Source: Streptomyces venezuelae
Lineage (GTDB): Bacteria; Actinomycetota; Actinomycetes; Streptomycetales; Streptomycetaceae
Assembly (NCBI RefSeq): GCF_008642335.1
Contig: NZ_CP029191.1
Coordinates: 6,634,001-6,698,000 of the forward strand
Length of the DNA stretch: 64,000 nucleotides
Direction of reading: 5' to 3'
Of the stretch, positions 7,902-16,161 are shown piece after piece. Position numbers and translations under genes: made by a program. Each line of letters starts with the position of its first letter. The first letter of the stretch is position 1. A model generated the notes under the pieces. The model ran no database searches. It was not told where the DNA came from and saw only the letters and a program-made list of their open reading frames with translations.

Positions 7902-8813
7902 ATGGCGACCACGGAGAACACGAGCAGCACCCATTGTTCGGATACGGCCCCCGCCACTGCGGCCGGCTCCCACCTCATCGGCGGCGACCGTCTCGTCCAC
8001 CGCATGGGCTTCGGCGCCATGCGGCTGCCCTCCGCCGGCTGGGACGGCCCCGCGCACGACCCCGAGCGCGGCATCGCCGTGCTGCGCCGCGCCGTCGAGC
8101 TCGGCGTGAACCACATCGACACGGCCGCCTTCTACTTCTACGAGGACATCGCGGCCAACGACCTCATCCGCAAGGCACTCCACCCGTACCCCGACGACCT
8201 GGTCATCGCCACCAAGGTCGGCCCTGGCCGCCTCCCGGACGGCAGCTGGATGGACCCCGCCGACCCGACCGAACTGCGCGCGGCCGTCCACCGCAACCTG
8301 CGCGAGCTGGGCCGGGACCACCTCGACCTCGTCTACCTCCGCTTCCTGCGGACCGACGGGCCCGGCGAGGACCGCTTCGCCACGCTGGCGGCCCTGCGCG
8401 ACGAAGGCCTCATCCGCCACCTCGGCGTCAGCAACGCGACGCCCGGACAGCTCGCGGAGGCGCAGGAGATCGCACCCGTCGCCGCCGTGCAGAACAGGTT
8501 CAGCCCGCTGACGCGCGACCATGCCGAACTGGTCGACCTGTGCGCCGCGCGGGACATCGCGTACGTCCCGTACTTCCCCTTCGGGGGCGCCGGAGCACCC
8601 GACCTCGCGGCGCTCCGACGCGTGGCCGACCGGCATGGCGCCACCCCCGCCCAGGTCACCCTGGCGTGGCTGCTCGCCGTCTCCCCGTCGATGCTCGCGA
8701 TCCCCGGCACCTCGTCGCCGGACCACCTGACGGAGAACGTGGCGGCGGCCGCACTCCGGCTCGACGCCGAAGACCTCGCGGAACTGGACGCGCTCCGGGA
8801 CACTGGCATGTAG
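7902..8813 (+). CDS. Aldo/keto reductase
   Basis: 303 residues. Family motifs are GFGAMRLP, AVELGVNHIDTAAFY (catalytic D and Y), IATKVGP, HLDLVYLRFLR, IRHLGVSNATPGQL and the NADPH-binding end AIPGTSSPDHLTEN. A cytoplasmic NADPH-dependent oxidoreductase of unknown substrate. AGGA precedes ATG 7902. Its closest neighbour is the divergent LuxR-type regulator. Confidence 0.93.
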   Translation: MATTENTSSTHCSDTAPATAAGSHLIGGDRLVHRMGFGAMRLPSAGWDGPAHDPERGIAVLRRAVELGVNHIDTAAFYFYEDIAANDLIRKALHPYPDDLVIATKVGPGRLPDGSWMDPADPTELRAAVHRNLRELGRDHLDLVYLRFLRTDGPGEDRFATLAALRDEGLIRHLGVSNATPGQLAEAQEIAPVAAVQNRFSPLTRDHAELVDLCAARDIAYVPYFPFGGAGAPDLAALRRVADRHGATPAQVTLAWLLAVSPSMLAIPGTSSPDHLTENVAAAALRLDAEDLAELDALRDTGM

Positions 8814-8839
8814 CGCAACTCGGTGGCGGGGGGCAGCGG

Positions 8840-11443
8840 TTGAGGTCACGTAGGACGCTGTTCGCGTGCGTGCTCACGCTGTGCGGGTTCGTGCTGTGCG
8901 CACTGCTGGGGCCAGGGCGGGCGGCGGCCGCCGGGGATCCGGCCGACTGGTGCGACACCGCGGGGCTCGACAAGGCGAAGGCCAGTGCCTCCGTACGGCT
9001 CGCGCACGGCGGACGCGTCCACACCAAGGTGACCGCCGGACTGACCGTGCACGTGCCGTCGTCCTGGGAGCACGCGAAGTCGCTCCTGATGAGCGAGGAC
9101 ACCGACGCGTACCGCGAGGCCATGGGCTGCCTGGCCCGCCCCTACGAATCCCAGCACCGCTGGTGGGGCGAGTGGCGTCCGGACGGAAGCCCCGCCGTGC
9201 GGCCGGAGAAGGGCGGCTTCGGCGTCACCTTCGACACCTTCTCCTGGATCGACGAGGCCACGGGGTGGTTCCGCCTCGGCCCCTGGAAGGTGGAACTGGG
9301 CGCGGCACGCTGGCGGTTGCTCTTCGAACCGGCGCCCGGACTCGGCCGCGTCGACTGGACGGAGATCCTCGTCGACCCCGGCGCCCCGGGAGCCCTGTCC
9401 GCCGTACCCGCGCCCACGACGCGTGAGGGCGCCACCGCGTTGGTGTGGCGGCCCAAGGGCGAGAAGGCCCCACCGGCCGTCGCGGTACGGCTCGCACCGG
9501 GGTGGCCGCGGTCCTTCGCGGCGCGGGACGACCGGCTGCTGTTCGCCAACGTGAGCATCGCGGGCGGTGTGACCTGGACGTTCGTGGCCTGCGGGATCCT
9601 GCTGTACGGGGCGGGGAAGGTACGCCGCCGCAGCGGGGCCACCGGGGCGGAACGGCGGGCCGCGCGGACGGTGAGCGACTGGGCCTGGGTCTCGGCCGGT
9701 CTCGTGATCGCCGTCAACGGCGACGAAGTGCTCTACCGCGTCGCGCGTGCCGTGGCGGACGACGAGGACTGGTACGACCGCGAGCAGCGCCTCGGTCTGC
9801 CCGGCACCCTCGGCGCGGCCGTGCTCCTGCTCGCCTTCGGGCGCCCGCGACGGCCCGTCCTGTGGGCGGGAGCGGTCCTGGCCGCACCCGTGCTCGCCGT
9901 GTCCGGCGTGCCGCACCGGTTCGGGCTGCCCACGTCGTTGGAGCTGCCCGCCGACGCGCCGGACCGGGCCGTGTACGCGCTGTTCACCGCCCAGGGCTCG
10001 CTGGCCGCCCTCAGCCTCCTCGGCTTCGCCGCCGCCGTCTGGCGCGTGGCCCGCGACTGCGGTCTCGTCCGCCCGAGCCGCGAGGCCCCGCACGGCCCGC
10101 GCGACCTCCAGGTCCGGTACGCCGTCCCGGTGATCGTCCTCTGCACGGCGGCCATCGGAGCCTGCTACGCCATGGCGGCCGAACGGGAGTGGCGGCGCAT
10201 CTCGTGGCTCAGCGACCGGAGGGACGGCGCGTACGACGCCCAGCACCTGGAGAAGCTCCGGGAGGATCTCACCTGGTTCAGCGTGAACTTCCAGAACTGG
10301 TGGTTCTGGTACCACTGGCTGATCACGGGTCTCGTCATCCTGGCCGCGCTGCGGGCCGCCGCCGCGCGGGACACCGAGTCGCCGGTCGCGGAACCGGCGG
10401 ACCGGTGGCTGTTCCTGCTGTTCTTCCCCGTCATGGTCGGCCTGGCCCTCGGCTCCTTCGGCAACAACGCCCTCCTCGAACCCCTCTGGCTCGTCCTGAA
10501 CATGGCGGCACTGCACCTGGTCACGGTCGTGGCCGGGAGCCGGACCGTCCTCGACCGCACCCTGGAAGTGTCCGGCGAACGGCTCGGCGCCACCGTCACC
10601 GCCGCCCGGCGCGGCGACGTCCTCGGCCGCGCCCGCCGCTACCGCGAGATCCACGCGATGATGCGCCGCCTGGAGGCGGGCCAGTCGGACGACGACATCC
10701 TCCAGCGCCGCCTGCTGGAACGGGAGGTGCGCGGACTCCACACCTGGACCGGCAAGGGCGGCACCGCGGACCGGCTGCCCTCGCAGGTCTCGGTCGTCGA
10801 CGTGGCGCTCGCGATGGGACCGCGCGACACCTGGTGGGGCAACGGCTGCCGGGGCGCCCTCATCGCCTGCCTCTTCGGCCTCCCGGCGACCGCGGTGGTG
10901 GTCTGGTCCGGATGGATCCGCGGTGACAACTGGCGCGCCGGCATCCACTACGTCCTGGGGCTGCCCGACCTGGTCTGCGGACTCGTGGTCTGGCAGGCGT
11001 GCTGGGTGGGCGCGGGCTTCGTGCTGGGCGCGCTCTGGCGGCGGCTGCCGGGGCGGCGCGGGCCCGTGAAGGCGCTGGCGGTGGCCGTGGCCTTCGCCCT
11101 GCCCGCCGGGATCGACGCGCTGGGGAACCTGCTCATGGACCAGGGGTACGGGGACACCGGCCTGCACGTGCTGACCATGCTCTTCGTCCTCACCCTCACC
11201 GGCATCGCCCTGGACCTCGACATCTTCCGGGGCGAACGCCGGTTCTGGCAGAGCCGGTTCGGGCTGCTCCTCTCGGTCTACCAGATGCGGTACCTCTCAC
11301 TGCAGCTCGCCTACCTCGTCGCGCAGGCCGTGGCCATGGTCACGCTCTGGCAGTTCTTCTCCGACACCGGTGGGGGGCCGCCGCCCAAGGAGTTCGAGGG
11401 CGGCGGCGGTGCCGGAGGTGGCGGCGGCAGCGGTCACGGCTGA
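8840..11443 (+). CDS. Large multi-pass membrane protein, DUF6185-like
   Basis: 867 residues from TTG 8840, which has GGGGGG upstream and gives a signal-like start (RSRRTLFACVLTLCGFVLCALLGPGRAAAA). An extracytoplasmic region (~35-235) rich in Trp follows. Then come many hydrophobic helices (ITWTFVACGILLY, GAAVLLLAFG, AVPVIVLCTAAIGACYAM, WLITGLVILAALRA, LFLLFFPVMVGLALGSFG and others), a cytoplasmic basic stretch, four more helices, and a Gly-rich tail. I recall this as DUF6185 of Streptomyces; no function is known. It follows the aldo/keto reductase by 26 bp. No catalytic motif was recognised. Confidence 0.75.
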   Translation: MRSRRTLFACVLTLCGFVLCALLGPGRAAAAGDPADWCDTAGLDKAKASASVRLAHGGRVHTKVTAGLTVHVPSSWEHAKSLLMSEDTDAYREAMGCLARPYESQHRWWGEWRPDGSPAVRPEKGGFGVTFDTFSWIDEATGWFRLGPWKVELGAARWRLLFEPAPGLGRVDWTEILVDPGAPGALSAVPAPTTREGATALVWRPKGEKAPPAVAVRLAPGWPRSFAARDDRLLFANVSIAGGVTWTFVACGILLYGAGKVRRRSGATGAERRAARTVSDWAWVSAGLVIAVNGDEVLYRVARAVADDEDWYDREQRLGLPGTLGAAVLLLAFGRPRRPVLWAGAVLAAPVLAVSGVPHRFGLPTSLELPADAPDRAVYALFTAQGSLAALSLLGFAAAVWRVARDCGLVRPSREAPHGPRDLQVRYAVPVIVLCTAAIGACYAMAAEREWRRISWLSDRRDGAYDAQHLEKLREDLTWFSVNFQNWWFWYHWLITGLVILAALRAAAARDTESPVAEPADRWLFLLFFPVMVGLALGSFGNNALLEPLWLVLNMAALHLVTVVAGSRTVLDRTLEVSGERLGATVTAARRGDVLGRARRYREIHAMMRRLEAGQSDDDILQRRLLEREVRGLHTWTGKGGTADRLPSQVSVVDVALAMGPRDTWWGNGCRGALIACLFGLPATAVVVWSGWIRGDNWRAGIHYVLGLPDLVCGLVVWQACWVGAGFVLGALWRRLPGRRGPVKALAVAVAFALPAGIDALGNLLMDQGYGDTGLHVLTMLFVLTLTGIALDLDIFRGERRFWQSRFGLLLSVYQMRYLSLQLAYLVAQAVAMVTLWQFFSDTGGGPPPKEFEGGGGAGGGGGSGHG

Positions 11444-11458
11444 GCCGTCAGGACGAGG

Positions 11459-12283
11459 TCACCAGACCTCCTCCACCCACTCCGGGTGGTCGATGAACGG
11501 GTTCCTGTTGTGCTGGAACTTGTCGAAGATGACCTGGTTGCGGTTCTTCTCGAACGCGTCCGGCGGGTCCTCGTCGCTCCACTTCTTCAGGACGGAGAGG
11601 CGGCCGATGGCGGGCGCGCTGCCGTTGTCCACCTGGTCGTTGGGCTCCAGGTCGGGGAAGCCGCCCTCGCCGTCGTAGCGGACCGCCATGTAGAGGATCA
11701 TGCGGGCCACATCGCCCTTGACCGCGTCGCGGGGCTCGAAGGAGTCACCGTCGGTGAGGTTGCCGGGGGCTCCCGCGACCGCGCCGCCGCCGTTGTCGAA
11801 GTCCTTGTTGCCGCGGATGCTGTTGACCGTGACGTCCTCGGGACGCAGGTGGTGGACGTCGGTGCCGGGACCGGTCGCCGTGCCGAAGTCGCCGTGGGAC
11901 TTCGCCCAGACGTGCTCGCGGTTCCAGTCGCCCTGGTCGCCGCCGCTGCTGCTCTTGCTCCGCGAGGTGCCGGAGTAGAGCAGGATCACGTTCGAGCTGT
12001 TGGCCGGGTCCTCGTCCGTGGTCTTGAGGGCGTCCCAGACCTGGCTGTACGAGAGCTTCGTCTGCTTGCTGACGATCGTGTGCAGCGCGGACTTCAACTC
12101 GGGGCCTGTCTTGCCGAGCGCGTCCTTGTAGTACGTGTCGTCGTAGGCGCCGACGGCCGCGGGGGCCGGGGCGGTCGTGGGGGAGGGGGTGGCCGTGGCG
12201 GTGGCCGGCACGGTGATGCCGGCGAGTACCGCGGCGGCGGTCAGGGCGAGGGGTTTCCAGCGGCGTACGCGCGGGACGGGCAT
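11459..12283 (-). CDS. Secreted endonuclease I family DNase
   Basis: 274 residues. Signal peptide at ~1-32 (RRWKPLALTAAAVLAGITVPATATA). The endonuclease_1 domain (~45-260) shows ALHTIVSKQTKLSYSQVWDAL, the NREHVWAKSHG block, DVHHLRPEDVTVNSIRGNKDF with the catalytic His pair, and GDVARMILYMAVRY. This is the extracellular nuclease family of E. coli EndA and Bacillus Bsn. It likely degrades environmental or released DNA. It is convergent with the DUF6185-like gene, only 15 bp apart. Confidence 0.93.
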   Translation of the reverse strand: MPVPRVRRWKPLALTAAAVLAGITVPATATATPSPTTAPAPAAVGAYDDTYYKDALGKTGPELKSALHTIVSKQTKLSYSQVWDALKTTDEDPANSSNVILLYSGTSRSKSSSGGDQGDWNREHVWAKSHGDFGTATGPGTDVHHLRPEDVTVNSIRGNKDFDNGGGAVAGAPGNLTDGDSFEPRDAVKGDVARMILYMAVRYDGEGGFPDLEPNDQVDNGSAPAIGRLSVLKKWSDEDPPDAFEKNRNQVIFDKFQHNRNPFIDHPEWVEEVW

Positions 12284-12355
12284 GTGGGGGTGTGTCCTTT
12301 CCCGTGGGCCTCGCGAGCCGCCCGCCCGAACCCGACGGGCGTGCGGTCTACGCGA

Positions 12356-12369
12356 GTTGACTACTCAAC
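12356..12369. promoter_or_regulatory. Inverted repeat GTTGA-CTAC-TCAAC upstream of the DNase gene
   Basis: Perfect 5-bp arms with a 4-nt gap lie in the 168-bp gap between the DNase start and the thioesterase end, about 75 bp upstream of the DNase start codon. It could be an operator. Evidence is symmetry only. Confidence 0.2.
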
Positions 12370-12451
12370 CATCGGGAGAGTGGCACGGATGTGCGTACGA
12401 CCGTGTGAACGTATCGAGGTGGTTGGGTGACGATGTCATGTACACGGAGGG

Positions 12452-12874
12452 CTAGAGCCCCATCACCGTCGCGTCCGTCGCCAGCGCCCTGAAGTACTCG
12501 CGCGGATCCGCCACAAGCCGCCGCTCCTTGAGGTCGAGCAGGCCCCCGACGGAGGAGATCGTCGCGGCGACCGTCCCGTCCGCCTTCGTGATCGTCTGCT
12601 CGACGCCGAACGTCTTGCGCTCGCCCCACACGAACGCGCAGCTCACCGACGTCTCGTCGCCCGCGAGGAGTTCGCTCCGGTAGCGGACCGTCGTCTCAAG
12701 GACCACCGGGCCGACGCCCTTGTCCAGCAGGTCCGTCTGCGCGATGCCGGCCGCGCGCAGCAGCGACCAGCGGGCGTGCTCGGCGTACTGGAGGTAGACG
12801 GCCTGGTTCAGGTGCCCCTGCGTGTCCGTCTCGTATCCACGGACGGCGACGCTCACGGAGTACGGCTCTGTCAC
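12452..12874 (-). CDS. Acyl-CoA thioesterase, 4HBT hot-dog family
   Basis: 140 residues from GTG 12874, which has GAAGGGAA upstream. A hot-dog fold thioesterase: VRGYETDTQGHLNQAVYLQYAEHARW (active-site region with the D/N and E of the 4HBT family), then ETTVRYRSELLAGDETSVSC and FGVEQTITKADGTVAATI. It would hydrolyse acyl-CoA thioesters in the cytoplasm. An alternative GTG at 12958 overlaps the upstream stop as GTGA and would add 28 low-complexity residues. Confidence 0.88.
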   Translation of the reverse strand: MTEPYSVSVAVRGYETDTQGHLNQAVYLQYAEHARWSLLRAAGIAQTDLLDKGVGPVVLETTVRYRSELLAGDETSVSCAFVWGERKTFGVEQTITKADGTVAATISSVGGLLDLKERRLVADPREYFRALATDATVMGL

Positions 12875-12954
12875 GGTGTTCCCTTCGCTGGGCTGGTCTT
12901 CGTCGGGCTCGCTCGATGCGTTCAACCCGGCCGCCGCGTACGGCATTCCACCGC

Positions 12955-13626
12955 TCACACCCTGCGCGGCGACGCCAGCACATAGCGTCCGCCCCCGCGC
13001 GGCTCCGCGTGTTCACCGGCCTGCCAGCCCGCCCGCTCCAGCGCGGCCGCACACGCCCGTATCCCCTCCGGCGTCGGCTCGCGGACGGCGACGGCCTCCG
13101 GCTGCGGGGTGGGGGACACCTGGTAGCCCTCGCGGTCCGGGCCGGGGCCCGCGGGGCGGCAGCCCGCCGCCTCCAGGGCCAGGGCCGCCGCCTGCACCAG
13201 GTGCGTGCGCTCCCAGGCGCAGGGGCGGTCCCGCGCACCGTCCGGGTTCGTCATGCGGCGCAGCTCGACCAGGCCCTCCCAGGCGCTGCGGACCTCACGC
13301 GCGCGGGCGGGGCCATCGGAGCCGGTCCGCAGCGTCTCCGTGGTCTCCGTGCCGGTGCGCGCGGCGAAGACACCGGAGGGGGCGGGGGCCGGGGGTGGTG
13401 GCTCCGGGGCGGACGACGCGGGAGCGGGTGGAGCAGGGGCGGTGCCCTCCTCCCGTACGCGGTGACCCGCCGGCGTCAGGAAACACGCGTGCGGCGGCCG
13501 GGGGTGGCGGAAGGCCAGGCGCGCCCGCACCAGCGCCTGGAGCTGGGCCTCGGTGCCGGACAGGCGGCCCGTCTGCGGGTCAGCGGCCTCGATGATCCGT
13601 CGCTGAGCAGCTGTCGGAGGCTTCAC
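12955..13626 (-). CDS. Conserved hypothetical protein, DNA-binding-like N-terminus
   Basis: 223 residues from GTG 13626 (AAGGGG upstream; GTG 13635 is possible). The first ~60 residues (AAQRRIIEAADPQTGRLSGTEAQLQALVRARLAF, then FLTPAGHRVRE) look like a short winged-helix domain. A Pro/Ala-rich linker (~65-90) and an alpha/beta C-terminal part with paired helix-strand motifs (AALALEAAGCRPAGP, CAAALERAGWQAGEH) follow. I do not recognise the family beyond a conserved Streptomyces hypothetical. It lies upstream of the thioesterase on the same strand. Confidence 0.75.
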   Translation of the reverse strand: MKPPTAAQRRIIEAADPQTGRLSGTEAQLQALVRARLAFRHPRPPHACFLTPAGHRVREEGTAPAPPAPASSAPEPPPPAPAPSGVFAARTGTETTETLRTGSDGPARAREVRSAWEGLVELRRMTNPDGARDRPCAWERTHLVQAAALALEAAGCRPAGPGPDREGYQVSPTPQPEAVAVREPTPEGIRACAAALERAGWQAGEHAEPRGGGRYVLASPRRV

Positions 13627-13668
13627 CGCGCACACCCCTTCCCGGGCCGGTTCCGTCGACCGGTCAGG

Positions 13669-14571
13669 TCAACTGCTACCGATGGTGCCCTGCGCCACTG
13701 ACATCAGGAGTTCGAGGACGCGACGGTCCTCGTCCGCGTCCGCCCGCTCCCCGGGGCTGCCGGGATACGTGTCCAGGAGGACGTCCGTCGCACCGAGACC
13801 GGCCAGCGTCTCCAGGTCGCCGCGGATCTGGTCGACGCTGCCGTGGCCCAGCGGACGCTCCGGCGTGTCCTGCCGCTCGCCGACGCGGATCTGCAGGCGC
13901 GGCGCCAGGTCCGGCGCGGGACGGCCCGCGGCCTCGGCCTCCGCGGCGATGCGGGGAAGCGCCTCGTCGAGGAGGGCGCGGCTCGGCATGAACGGGTGCC
14001 AGCCCTCGCCGAGGCGGGCCGCGCGGCGCTGGGCCGCGGGGGAGTTGCCGCCGACCCAGACCGGCAGCGGGCTGCTCGCGGGGGCCGGTGCGGTGCGCAC
14101 ACCGTCGTACGAGACGTACGTGCCGTGGAAGGACGTCGGGTCCTCGCGCCACGCGGCGCGGATCGCCGTCAGGTACTCGTCGGTGATCGCGCCGCGCTCG
14201 CGGAAGGGGACGCCGAGCACCTCGTACTCGGCGGCGGACCAGCCGACTCCGGCGCCGAGGATGAACCCGGCGTCGTTCAGCCGGTCGATGTTGGCGGCCA
14301 TGCGGGCGGTCTGCAGGGGGTGACGGTACGGGACGACGGTGATGGTCGTCCCGAGCCGCAGCCCCGGCACCCGGCCCGCGAGGTACGCGGCGAGCACGAA
14401 CTGGTCGTAGAACGGCGCGGGATAGACCTCGTGGACGTCAGGTGTCACCGCTATGTGATCGGAGATCATCGCGAACTCGAACCCGAGGTCGCGCGCGTCG
14501 GTCGCCTGCCGCAGCAGGGAGTCGGGGGTCGTGCCGGAGCCGAAGTTGAGGAGGTTGACGCCGTATCGCAT
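13669..14571 (-). CDS. LLM-class F420-dependent oxidoreductase
   Basis: 300 residues from ATG 14571 (MRYGVNLLNFG, the usual family start; ATG 14592 adds seven residues). Luciferase-like monooxygenase barrel: ARDLGFEFAMISDHIAVTP, LRLGTTITVVPYRHPLQTARMAANID, GAGVGWSAAEYEVLG and PVWVGGNSPAAQRRAARLGEGWHPF. These features are typical of the F420-dependent actinobacterial subfamily. Cytoplasmic; substrate unknown. No convincing ribosome-binding site is visible at either start. Confidence 0.9.
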   Translation of the reverse strand: MRYGVNLLNFGSGTTPDSLLRQATDARDLGFEFAMISDHIAVTPDVHEVYPAPFYDQFVLAAYLAGRVPGLRLGTTITVVPYRHPLQTARMAANIDRLNDAGFILGAGVGWSAAEYEVLGVPFRERGAITDEYLTAIRAAWREDPTSFHGTYVSYDGVRTAPAPASSPLPVWVGGNSPAAQRRAARLGEGWHPFMPSRALLDEALPRIAAEAEAAGRPAPDLAPRLQIRVGERQDTPERPLGHGSVDQIRGDLETLAGLGATDVLLDTYPGSPGERADADEDRRVLELLMSVAQGTIGSS

Positions 14572-14634
14572 GACCGCAGTCTTGATGATCACCGATACGT
14601 GTGTCGAATGCCGTCACCTCGGCGGTGAACGGCG

Positions 14635-15240
14635 TCACTTCACCAGTTGCGGGCGGAGATTCCAGCTCGCCACCACGTGCCGCCGGTGCTCGGTGCTCAG
14701 CCGGCTCACCGTGCCGGTGGCGAGCAGGAACATCGAGCCGCCCGACGCGGGCAGACCAAGACGGCGGGCCGCGAGGACGCGCAGGAAGTGGCTGTGGGCG
14801 AAGAGGACGACGCTGCCCTCGTTGTCGGCGAGCGCCGCGTCGACCTTCGCCAGCATGCGGTCGGCGCGCTCGCCCACCTGCTCCGGGCTCTCCCCGGGGT
14901 GCTCGGGCGGGCCGAGCGCGACCCCGTCCGTGAAGAGGTACCAGTCCGGCCGGGTGCGGTGGATCTCGACGGTCGTGACGCCTTCGTACGCGCCGTACTC
15001 CCACTCGGCCAGGTCCGGGTCCACGCGCGCGTCACCGAACCCGGCGAGCTCCGCGGTCTCCCGCGCGCGCTGGCGCGGGCTGCAGAACGCCGCCCCGATC
15101 CGGAACCTGCCGATGAGCGGGGCCAGCGAGCGGGCCTGCTCGCGGCCGTTGTCGGTGAGGGGGATGTCCGTCCAGCTGGTGTGCTGCCCCGACAGGGACC
15201 ACTCCGTCTCGCCGTGCCGGACGAGGAGCAGATCACCCAT
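14635..15240 (-). CDS. Histidine phosphatase (phosphoglycerate mutase-like)
   Basis: 201 residues from ATG 15240. The N-terminal LLLVRHGETEWSLSGQHTSWTDIPLTDNGREQA contains the phospho-accepting RHG motif. SPRQRARETAEL, EWEYGAYEG (catalytic Glu) and VVLFAHSHFLRVLAARRLG (second catalytic His) complete the family pattern. It acts as a small-molecule phosphatase or mutase; specificity is not predictable. Confidence 0.93.
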   Translation of the reverse strand: MGDLLLVRHGETEWSLSGQHTSWTDIPLTDNGREQARSLAPLIGRFRIGAAFCSPRQRARETAELAGFGDARVDPDLAEWEYGAYEGVTTVEIHRTRPDWYLFTDGVALGPPEHPGESPEQVGERADRMLAKVDAALADNEGSVVLFAHSHFLRVLAARRLGLPASGGSMFLLATGTVSRLSTEHRRHVVASWNLRPQLVK

Positions 15241-15372
15241 GATCGCGCCGTTCCTGTTCTCCCGGTGGTGGCGGGCCGTCCGGCACCGCCACCACCGAGC
15301 CTGCCACGCCCCCCGGGACCCGCGCCCGGCGGGACCCGGCAAGCGAGGCGTCACCCTTGGGGGGCTTTCCCG

Positions 15373-16161
15373 CTACATCCCCTGCGGCACCCGCGCGGGC
15401 CGCCCCGACCCGCGCGTCAGCGCGTAGCCGCCGACGCCCGCGAGCGCCGCGAGGACACCGCCCACCGCCGTCCAGATCCAGCGCGAGGACCACCAGCCAC
15501 CCGACCAGCCGTCCTCCGGCTCGACGGCGGCCGCGGTCCGCTGCTTGTCCGAGCCCGCGCCCGGCACCAGCGGCTCACCGAGCGACCCGTCGACGGCCTG
15601 CGCGCCGCCCGCGTCGGTCGCGGTGACCTTCGCCTCGGCCCGCACCGGGAGACCCAGGTCGTCCGCCTTGAGGTCGGTGACCGTGAGCCGCAGGTAGTAC
15701 GTGCCGGGCAGCGGGTCGTTCGCCCACTGCTCCGACCAGGACCTGACGGTCCGCAACGAGCAGGACAGCGACACCGACGAGGCGTCCTGCGCGGCCTTCT
15801 TCGTGGGCGTGCCGAGGCGGCAGGCCTGACGGCGCCGCAGCCCGTCGTACACGTCGACCTGCCAGGTGGACGCGGCGTGCCGGGCCGCCGCGTCGGGCAG
15901 CTTCACCGTCGCGTGCACGGTGGCGCGCTGCCCGGTGTCCACGGGGAACGCCCAGTACAGGTAGTCACCCGTGGACGCCTCCGCCGTCGCCTCCTGGTCG
16001 ATGCGGAGCGCGGTGGCGGTACGGAAGGACGTACCCGCCTCCGTCACCTTCTCCGGCGTGTCGTCGTCGGCCGCGGCCGGTCCCGCGGCCGCCCCGGTCA
16101 GCGCCAGCAGGGCGGCGCCGGCCGTCACGGCGAAGCGCCGCACCACACGTGTCGTACGCAT
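15373..16161 (-). CDS. Exported membrane-anchored protein paired with the VWA protein
   Basis: 262 residues. N-terminal signal peptide (RRFAVTAGAALLALTGAAAGPAAA), an acidic start, a beta-rich extracellular domain (about 45-190; ASTGDYLYWAFPVDTGQRATVHATVKLP, DPLPGTYYLRLTVTD), then one C-terminal helix (WIWTAVGGVLAALAGVGGYALT) and a basic tail. It has the same layout as the C-terminal half of the VWA gene upstream. The start overlaps that gene's stop (TGATG), so the two are translationally coupled and probably act together at the cell surface. Function unknown. Confidence 0.8.
   Translation of the reverse strand: MRTTRVVRRFAVTAGAALLALTGAAAGPAAADDDTPEKVTEAGTSFRTATALRIDQEATAEASTGDYLYWAFPVDTGQRATVHATVKLPDAAARHAASTWQVDVYDGLRRRQACRLGTPTKKAAQDASSVSLSCSLRTVRSWSEQWANDPLPGTYYLRLTVTDLKADDLGLPVRAEAKVTATDAGGAQAVDGSLGEPLVPGAGSDKQRTAAAVEPEDGWSGGWWSSRWIWTAVGGVLAALAGVGGYALTRGSGRPARVPQGM

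Noticed and set aside
8846..11167. A 773-codon open frame antisense to the DUF6185-like gene
   Set aside because: Antisense of high-GC codons keeps frames open. The translation shows no domain and no start signal.
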